Shown here one piece after another: positions 55,956 to 64,000 of a DNA stretch of 64,000 nucleotides (within the stretch, counting starts at the first letter, position 1; each line of letters begins with the position of its first letter). The position numbers and the translations under genes are program-made. Source of the DNA: Corythucha ciliata (lineage: Eukaryota; Arthropoda; Insecta; Hemiptera; Tingidae); contig CM075939.1 of assembly GCA_038030265.1 (NCBI GenBank), forward strand, positions 30,981,253 to 31,045,252. Reading direction: 5' to 3'. The notes beneath the pieces were generated by a model. That model saw only the letters and a program-made list of their open reading frames with translations, was not told where the DNA came from and searched no databases.

Positions 55956-57145
55956 TAGGTGCTGTAAACTGATTAAATACTAAATAGGACTGAACTGCAT
56001 TGAAACTGGGACGCATTATTGAAACTGGTCTGCAAAAAAAATTAGGTAATACAACTTTTATTCTAAATTGGTGAAAACTTTGTACGAAAAATTGGTGCCT
56101 AGTTGGGGGGGGGGGGTGCTGCCTAAAACGCAGATCCTTTGAGTTTCCGTGGCTGCGATTTGCTTGAGTTGAGGCTCTCGCTCTCTCTATCCAAAGTCGA
56201 GTACATCGGCATTCTTACGTAGACGAGTAATGACGCGGAATTAATTTTGATTTCAGGAAGTAGTCAAGATTGGGGCGATAGGAATTGCATTAAGAAACGA
56301 TTTTAAAAATGAATGCTATAGTGATTTAAATTTTACATGCGGAACGATATTTGACTGGAGAGGAGGTTCGTCACACAAACGTCCAGGGGCGCAGCATGAA
56401 AGGACACGGGTGGGCAGTTGCTTTCCAGCGAACGCATAATGGAGTAACCCACAGCCGACATTCATCGACGATAACAAATCCTGAAACGTTCGTCACCTTC
56501 TGATTACTTAAAGTGTGGAATTTATACACTCACTCTCATTGTAAGCTCTTCCACAGGCTTCTGGAAATTTCACAGGAATTAACAGATCGTGTTCCGTTAT
56601 ACATAATTAATAATACGTCAGTAGAACGTCAATGTAGTCGAATATACCAATTTAGCAGTAAAATACTAACTTCAAACTCCTCGAGGAAATCAGCAATTTC
56701 ACCTCAGGACGGGAACTGAACATTGGGCGTATAGAAAGGGCAATTATCCATCCAAGAAAACTCGCATTTAATCGTGAACTACAGGTGTATCTTTCTCATG
56801 TCAAAAACCGACATTTTTGCCATAGTTAATGATACTTTAGCCACTGATTTTCAAATGTTGTCCTCAGCAACTTACTGTTTTCGTTAATTACTATCTTAGC
56901 TGGGCCTCTCAAGCTGAATATCCGGCATAATATTGGCGTATAGTCGGAGGCAGTTAAGAAATTGAAGTTCCTGCAGTACAAAATGCTCTAAATTCTCTCT
57001 AATTTTGGGTTTCACTGGCGTTTATGAGTACAAGTGACAATAAAAATATCATAATCAAGTGCCCGTTTATTTCTTTACAGCAACTCGGTACGTCACCGTT
57101 CCGCTGGTCGATAGAAAAGTCACCTATCAACAGTGAGAAGTGTAT

Positions 57146-57425
57146 AATAATAATAATAATTATTATTATTTATTAGCACGTTCCAACAATTGTTGTATAG
57201 CTTCGTCACAGGATTATTAAATCAATAAGTAAAGACTGCCTAATCGAACTCGGACGTGAACGCGTTTTGCGCGTTGACCATTCAAACGTTCTTCAGCCAC
57301 TTCTTGAACGTTCGCACTTCCAGAAGCATCGCTCTTGTCGGCAGCTTGTTGTGCAATTTTACCTGGCTGTGGTTTATGAGTCCGGGCCACGCTATCCGCA
57401 AGCCAATGTGGCCGGTTTCCGCCAT
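57146..57425 (-). pseudogene. non-LTR retrotransposon 3' end fragment (copy 2)
   Basis: Duplicate of 53490-53777 with one visible substitution and a shorter AAT tract. Confidence 0.45.
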
Positions 57426-57752
57426 GACCCTACTGAGTAGCTGCAAGCCCCCTTTAATTTGTCCGAAAATGGGATTTTTGATTTTTTAAACGATTGTGCC
57501 GATTTCACCCACCGGGAGGGCCGTGAGGCCTGAAGAGGCCTGTTCGGATCGAGGCTCTGCCTCACGGGCGGGCTCCCAGGCTGTCTGGTGAATAAAAGTG
57601 TCAGGTTGTGCTTATAGATTATGTTTTATTCTCTCTTATTTTATGCGGACAGTATTGTTCTGATCAATTTTACTAGACTTTTTTCCACTAGTGCAGCTCG
57701 CAAATCCCACTCTAAACCCTTCTAAAGCCAAACACTACTGGTAGAGCCTTTT

Positions 57753-59205
57753 AGTGCATTTCATTCTGAAAAATGCACTATTGGTCTCGTCGTGATGGTG
57801 GCAAACATGGGTCATGTCATGTTTTTTTCACGTTTCAGAACCTCTAGAACACGAATTCAGTGGTCTCCGGAATTCATATATATATTTCTTTATATATATA
57901 TTTATATATTTATAATATTATGGCCGTTTTCTTGTTAGCACGATAACTCTCGAAGAAATTAGTTTAGCGGAACGCGCTTTGGCACAAAAATCAGTAGTCA
58001 TAAGACACCGGTCGGTATTGCATTTGGGCAAAATCGGTCAAGGTGGAGGGGGGGAAAATCGGGCTTGAAGTCGTCAAAAAATCACTAAAAATCACCAGTT
58101 GATTCTAGAAGCATCATATTCGGTACGTATACTCCATGTTTGACTAGCCTTTGATTCCCATTTTCATTTTTTGAAAAAGTCAAGGGGGAGGGGGTGGTGC
58201 CCCCTGGGTGGAAGTGAGTGTGTGGTCTTGTTAGCACGATAACTCTCGTAGAAATTAATGTAGCAGAACGCGCTTTATCTAAAAAATCAGTAGTCATAAG
58301 ATCCCGGTCGGTATTGCATTTGGGCCAAATCGGTCAAGGTGGAGGGGGGAAAATAGGGGTTGAAATGGTAAAAAAATCACTAAAAATCACCAGTTGATTC
58401 TAGAAGCATCATATTCGGTACGTATACTCCATGTTGGACTAGCCTTTGATTCCCATTTTAATTTTTTGAAAAAGTCGACGGGGAGGGGGAGGTGCCCCCG
58501 GGGTGGAAGTAAGAGTGTGGTCTTGTTAGCACGATAAGTCTCGTAGAAATTAATTTAGCGGAACACCCTTTATCTAAAAAAATCAGTAGTCATAAGACAC
58601 CGGTCGGTATTGCATTTGGGCCAAATCGGTGAAGGAGGTGGGGGGGAAAATACGGCTTGAAATGATCAAAAAATCACTACAAGTCACCAGTTGATTCTAG
58701 AAGCATCATATTCAGTACGTATACTCCATGTTGAAGTAGGCTTTGATTCCCATTTTAATTTTTTGAAAAAGTCGAGGGGGAGGGGGCGATGTCCCCGGGG
58801 TGGAAGTAAGTGTGAGGCCTTGTTAGCACGATAACTCTCGTAGAAATTAATTTAGCGGAACGCGCTTTGGCACAAAAATCAGTAGTCATAAGGCCCCGGT
58901 CGGTATTGCATTTGGGCCAAATCGGTCAAGGTGGAGGGGGGAAAATAGTGGTTGAAATGGTAAAAAAATCACAACAAATCACCAGTTGATTCCAGAGCAT
59001 TATATTCGGTATGATGATTCCATTTTGAAATAGCCTTTGATTCCCATTAAGTTCAGCTTAAACAAACCCGGCAGCAAACAGTACGAGGGAGGGACAAACA
59101 AACGAAAAAAATCATGGTCTCAACATTACTACTTCTGGGACGGCTTAGGGTATCCGTATACAAAATGAAATGCACTCTTTCCGACCGCCAGCTGCCGGAG
59201 CGAAA
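57753..59205 (+). mobile_element. 1.45-kb non-autonomous element with four ~296-bp repeats (Helentron/HINE-like layout)
   Basis: Starts AGTGCATTTCATTC with a hairpin partner AAATGCACT; ends ATGAAATGCACTCTTTCCGAC then CAGCTGCCGGAGCGAAA, which contains the inverted start motif and a GC-rich stem-like tip. The empty site in copy 1 is a run of six T; here four T stand before and eight after the insertion. Subterminal inverted motifs, a tandem-repeat core, a GC-rich 3' tip and T-tract insertion match HINE/DINE-1-type elements. That classification is inference; no helicase is present. Confidence 0.6.
57932..59048. repeat. ~296-bp tandem repeat, four units
   Basis: TTGTTAGCACGATAA starts units at 57932, 58228, 58523 and 58820. 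Each unit contains CAGTAGTCATAAG, GGTCGGTATTGCATTTGGGC, AAATCACCAGTTGATTC and a GGGGGAGGGGG run. The fourth is incomplete. Confidence 0.9.
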
Positions 59206-59706
59206 TTTTTTTTGTATTTATTTTCCTGTATCTATTTTGGATGTATGATCAAGATCAGCGGTCGTCAACCGGAGATTCGTAGTTTTCCAATTGACAGCTT
59301 CAGAACGAATGAGATTGACTTTACAATTTTTCTTTTTTCAACGAATTGAGGCAATAAATATTTGAAACTGGAAGAATTATATTAATTAGGTTTATGATGA
59401 TTTCATCGATTTTATTATTATTACAGTATTTCAGTCGCAAAATCATTTCGGCATTGTAGGCAGGATGAGCTGAGGGGTCCGTCGACCGTGGACTTGTGTT
59501 GATTGGGTCCATTGGGTCTGTGAGTTTGAAAAGGCCACCGATGGTCCAGATACTATGCTAACGTTCAGCCGTCGCTTCCGTGTGATTCTTAAGTGTAAAG
59601 AGGCGGCCACACTCTTTACTTCATGGGACAATATAGATATACGATTCAAGGGATTCTGGGTCAATTAATTATTATTTTAGGCCAGTCAAAAAGAACACTA
59701 AAAATA

Positions 59707-60761
59707 GCTAAAATAACAATTAAGCGGCTAGTTGTGATTTTTAGTTTGTTGTTAGAACCAGTACCAGTAGTGTATATCCAAGTTTGCAGCATCGAAAAAC
59801 CGCGGAATATTAGCACTCTTCTCGTTTTTCTTTTATTATCTTTCCTAAACTACGCTTTCTTCGACAATACACGTGAACTACGTTTTTCAAGTAGGTATAT
59901 TAAATACGCTACAATTTGAAACGTGATCCAGCTCTGTAGGTCAGACGTTAGCCAAGATGCAGCTCTTCAAAATTGGTAATTTGTTTTCACAAAAAGAGTT
60001 CCCAAGTCTAAATATATGGAATTGATTTAACATTTATAAATATATGGAAGCAACAAGTTGGAAATTTCTAACGCTCTCTCCAAAACCTTGTGCGGAACTG
60101 TGAGCCCTCGAATGTGTAATAGAAAATTTCTCAGAGGTTGGTTTCACTCAAAACAATATCACTTTTTTGGTTGCAAAAAATACCAATTCTTAACGGCTGT
60201 ATCTTAAACATGTCTTTTTTTTTTTTAAATAAGTATATTGAATTTGCTTTAATTTGAGACCTGGCCCAGATCTGTAGATTAGATAGTAGCCAAGATACAG
60301 CGCTTCAAAATTGGTAATTTGTTTTGCCAAAATGATGGAATTTTTGGCTTTGTTTTGTGTGAAACTTACCACTGAGCAATGTTCTATCACAAATTGAAAG
60401 CTAACAGCGCCAAATGAAGTTTTAGAGGGAGATTTTCAACTTTTTATAAACTTAAAATCTCTTTAAAAAACAATAAATTATTAATTTTGAAGAGCTGTAT
60501 CTTGGCTACTATATCTGCCCCACAGAGCTGGGCTATGTCGCAAATTGTAGCGAATTTAATATACTTGAAAATTGTAGTTCGCGTTTATTAACGAAGAATG
60601 CATAGTTTAGGAGATATAGTAAAAGCACTGGAAAAAGTGCAAATATTCCGCGGTTTTTCGAGTGCTATGAAAGTAGCACAGGTCTTTCGAAGCTGCAAAC
60701 TTGGATTTAGACTACTGGTATTGGTCCTAACAACATATTAAAAAATCAGAACCAGCCGTTT
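59707..60761. mobile_element. inverted-arm element in duplication B (copy 2)
   Basis: Counterpart of 54600-55645, with a 12-base insertion near 60447 and a shorter T-run near 60215. Confidence 0.55.
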
Positions 60762-60843
60762 AATTGCGATTTTATTGTTCTTGTTGCACATCCCATTTTC
60801 AATTTTATCTAGTTGTACTCAAAGAGATTATATGTAGAATCAA

Positions 60844-61071
60844 CAAGCGCGTACACGGCTTAGCCGAATGCATATTTATTCTCCTTCACTTTTCGCCTTC
60901 TACTCATCCCTTTAAGCGAAACCCGAACAGAACAGATCCTGAAGAGTTTAGGTGGCGTTTGTCCGAAGAGGTTTGTTTGCTCGGTAAAAAAAAACTCCAG
61001 GAATTTCGCTAGAGGGATGAGTATTAGTAGTGAAGGAGTAGATGTTTTCAGCTAAGCCGTGTACGCGTTTG
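60844..61071. mobile_element. 228-bp MITE (copy 2)
   Basis: Duplicate of 55728-55955; same inverted ends and length. Confidence 0.7.
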
Positions 61072-62167
61072 TAGGTGCTGTAAACTGATTAAATACTAAA
61101 TAGGACTGAACTGCATTGAAACTGGGACGCATTATTGAAACTGGTCTGCAAAAAAAATTAGGTAATACAACTTTTATTCTAAATTGGTGAAAACTTTGTA
61201 CGAAAAATTGGTGCCTAGTTGGGGGGGGGGGGTGCTGCCTAAAACGCAGATCCTTTGAGTTTTCCGTGGCTGCGATTTGCTTGAGTTGAAGCTCTCGCTC
61301 TCTCTGTCCAAAGTCGAGTACATCGGCATTCTTACGTAGACGAGTAATGACGCGGAATTAATTTTGATTTTAGGACGTAGTCAAGATTGGGGCGATAGGA
61401 ATTGCATTAAGAAACGATTTTAAAAATGAATGCTATAGTGATTTAAATTTTACATGCGGAACGATATTTGACTGGAGAGGAGGTTCGTCACACAAACGTC
61501 CAGGGGCGCAGCATGAAAGGACACGGGTGGGCAGTTGCTTTCCAGCGAACGCATAATGGAGTAACCCACAGCCGACATTCATCGACGATAACAAATCCTG
61601 AAACGTTCGTCACCTTCTGATTACTTAAAGTGTGGAATTTATACACTCACTCTCATTGTAAGCTCTTCCACAGGCTTCTGGAAATTTCACAGGAATTAAC
61701 AGATCGTGTTCCGTTATACATAATTAATAATACGTCAGTAGAACGTCAATGTAGTCGAATATACCAATTTAGCAGTAAAATACTAACTTCAAACTCCTCG
61801 AGGAAATCAGCAATTTCACCTCAGGACGGGAACTGAACATTGGGCGTATAGAAAGGGCAATTATCCATCCAAGAAAACTCGCATTTAATCGTGAACTACA
61901 GGTGTATCTTTCTCATGTCAAAAACCGACATTTTTGCCATAGTTAATGATACTTTAGCCACTGATTTTCAAATGTTGTCCTCAGCAACTTACTGTTTTCG
62001 TTAATTACTATCTTAGCTGGGCCTCTCAAGCTGAATATCCGGCATAATATTGGCGTATAGTCGGAGGCAGTTAAGAAATTGAAGTTCCTGCAGTACAAAA
62101 TGCTCTAAATTCTCTCTAATTTTGGGTTTCACTGGCGTTTATGAGTACAAGTGACAATAAAAATATC

Positions 62168-63389
62168 AAAACAATAACCCTTGTAAGTTACCTTAGCAAC
62201 AGCAAGCTTAGCTTTTTATTGATATAGCTTCTACATGTGGAGGTGTTATCTAGCGTGATAAATTTTCCCTACCCCGGATTGGTTTCAACTTCATCACTAG
62301 AGAGCTGAATAACTTGGTTTTCTATACAACTTTGGTTGACTGGAAGGAAATTTTTCATGTTATTTGTAATCAAACAATTTTAGAGTTCCCTCAAATGCTT
62401 CACAAGTAAGGATTTACGTCATTTCCCCTCCATCCCCTTCTGAAGAACTTTGAACCTTTTTTAAAAATCTTAAAACGCACCAATCGGGTTGCAACATCCG
62501 TGGTTATCCTTCAGTTTACGGGTTGAATCACCGGTATGCTTTTCTCCCCAATCTGAGATTCATGCCAGTTCCCCATTGCTAGAAATTAATTGAATATTTT
62601 GCAAGTTACTTAGTACCGCATGTGTGTATCCGGCTTAACGAAATCGCTTAAGGCTGTTGACGGTGCTTCCTCAACTTCGGCACACGATTTCTTTGTGGTG
62701 AAACCGAGATATTTCATGAAAATTGGCACATAGCTATTTCTAACCAATTAAATTGTCAGCATGGATTCACTTTTTGGAAAAAAAAATTCTGAGAGGGGGT
62801 TCCCCCCGCAACGAAAGCTTCGGTACACGTTTTCTTAGACAAAAATGCAATATACTTTTTTTATTATTTTTTCGCGAATCTTTGAGGTTGCCAAATTGTC
62901 ACTATGGATTCACTTTTTTCAAATTTCAATTTTTTTTTTAAATTTTCATTTTTTAAAAATCGTGGCCTTGATAAAAATGTTTATTCTCACCGTAAATAAT
63001 TGAGGAAATAGGTTGAGAATACAGTCACAATTTTTAAAAAACGTAAAACGTATTCAACAACACTTTCGTATTGTTTTAAGAACTTATTTCTAATTAATAG
63101 CAATTTTATTTTCGTTGAAATGAGGATTCCACCTCGTGGCGCTGTGCTGCGGCTAGTTTGAAAAGGTGGATTCTATACAATTATTCGTTGGACTCGAGAT
63201 GCTACCAACCCCCCTCTAACTTCACTAACATCTACCGTTCTTGTCCAACAACTACCTCAAGGTTACAGAAAGCATGTTTTTTTTTTCCTTTCATGTCTTT
63301 TGAGTTTTGCTGGCTGAAAAATACGTGAGGATCGTTTTCCGGGCTAGGCCGGCGAAACAATCTACCGTCTTCGGGAGTTGTTTCATTTT
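62168..63389. other. right interior and flank, no gene recognised
   Basis: 62168-62560 shows nothing recognisable. 62751 and 62893 begin two units, 142 bp apart, each with AATTGTC...ATGGATTCACTTTTT, a short direct repeat. The 62-codon frame at 62753 is repeat translation. Confidence 0.45.
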
Positions 63390-64000
63390 AGTGCATTTCA
63401 TTCTGAAAAATGCACTATTGGTCTCGTCGTGATGGTGGCAAACATGGGTCATGTCATGTTTTTTTCACGTTTCAGAACCTCTAGAACACGAATTCAGTGG
63501 TCTCCGGAATTCATATATATATCTCTATATATTTCTTTATAAATATATAAATATATAAATATATATATATATTTATAATATTATGGCCGTTTTCTTGTTA
63601 GCACGATAACTCTCGAAGAAATTAGTTTAGCGGAACGCGCTTTGGCACAAAAATCAGTAGTCATAAGACACCGGTCGGTATTGCATTTGGGCCAAATCGG
63701 TCAAGGTGGAGGGGGGGAAAATCGGGCTTGAAGTCGTCAAAAAATCACTAAAAATCACCAGTTGATTCTAGAAGCATCATATTCGGTACGTATACTCCAT
63801 GTTAGACTAGCCTTTGATTCCCATTTTAATTTTTTGAAAAAGTCAAGGGGGAGGGGGTGGTGCCCCCGGGGTGGAAGTAAGTGTGTGGTCTTGTTAGCAC
63901 GATAACTCTCGTAGAAATTAATTTAGCAGAACGCGCTTTATCTAAAAAATCAGTAGTCATAAGATCCCGGTCGGTATTGCATTTGGGCCAAATCGGTCAA
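63390..64000 (+). mobile_element. second copy of the 296-bp-repeat element, cut by window end
   Basis: AGTGCATTTCATTCTG begins at 63390 after TTTCATTTT and follows 57753 onward nearly base for base. It has a longer TA-rich tract (63510-63585) and repeat units starting at 63595 and 63891 (296 bp apart). The right end lies beyond the window. Confidence 0.85.

Larger units (their letters stand above)
53394..57050. repeat. tandem duplication B, copy 1 (3.65 kb, pre-insertion state)
   Basis: Begins at ATCATAATCAAGTGCCCG and ends at TAAAAATATC, where copy 2 begins immediately. The two copies share ATC at the junction. It contains the uninterrupted site CC-T6-GTATTTA at 54099-54113, which is occupied in copy 2. 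Confidence 0.95.
57048..62167. repeat. tandem duplication B, copy 2 (5.1 kb with insertion)
   Basis: Same order and near identity as copy 1. Additional sequence: the 1,453-bp element at 57753-59205 and about 12 bases near 60447. Ends at TAAAAATATC, after which unique sequence (AAAACAATAACCC) follows. Confidence 0.95.
51425..62635. mobile_element. possible 11.2-kb Harbinger-like element (paired TIRs, TAA on both sides)
   Basis: AGCCGGATACACACACGCGG begins at 51425, and its complement ends at 62635 (22 of 23 tip positions). Weaker similarity extends about 80 bp inward, including TTTCTAG.CAATGGGGAACT. TAA stands directly outside both ends (51422-51424 and 62636-62638). The tips resemble those of the TTA-flanked MITE at 7931. 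No transposase was recognised inside. Removing the tandem duplication and the insertion would leave about 6.1 kb. Two unrelated solo ends are the alternative. Confidence 0.45.

Overview
This is eukaryotic DNA, almost certainly from an arthropod and probably an insect. Reasons: one gene is split by many very short GT-AG introns (60-75 bp), its protein reads as a close orthologue of insect phosphodiesterase 11, and the surroundings are AT-rich and full of DNA transposons, MITEs, a tRNA-derived SINE and non-LTR (jockey-like) fragments. The species cannot be told from the sequence; a hemipteroid insect is only a guess.

Layout. 1-18.7 kb is intergenic and almost entirely repetitive: a 17-bp minisatellite (0.77-1.18 kb), a nest of inverted elements (3.4-7.9 kb) with a decayed DDE transposase fragment, a TTA-flanked MITE (7.9-8.7 kb), a 2.4-kb inverted-repeat element with a complete SINE and a perfect 54-bp-TIR MITE inside it (9.9-12.3 kb), a reverse-transcriptase fragment (13.4-14.4 kb), and a TAA-flanked element (17.0-18.2 kb).

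18.7-39.8 kb (+ strand) holds the only convincing gene, a PDE11-type dual-specificity cyclic nucleotide phosphodiesterase. Sixteen coding exons could be joined codon by codon from 23982 to 39838 (950 residues): N-terminal region, GAF-A, GAF-B and the HD-type catalytic domain, with metal ligands and the glutamine/phenylalanine clamp present. Two candidate first exons upstream (ending at 18916 and 19802) both splice in frame to exon 2, suggesting alternative promoters. One intron is GC-AG, one acceptor follows a 29-T run, and the GAF-A domain has an enlarged loop. Introns 1, 2 and 12 (4.2, 8.0 and 4.0 kb) carry the transposon load, including a 3.0-kb hAT-like insertion with 8-bp target duplication.

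39.8-64 kb is gene-poor and structurally complex. A THAP-type zinc-finger exon lies at 41.14 kb. A 3.6-kb segment is duplicated directly with a 1.5-kb spacer (41.67-45.32 and 46.84-50.45 kb). A second 3.65-kb segment is duplicated in exact tandem (53.39-57.05 and 57.05-62.17 kb). The second copy has gained a 1.45-kb element built of four ~296-bp repeats, whose empty site is preserved in the first copy. This tandem duplication lies between inverted ends at 51425 and 62635 that are each bordered by TAA, so the 11.2-kb block may be one large Harbinger-like element. The window ends inside another copy of the 296-bp-repeat element.
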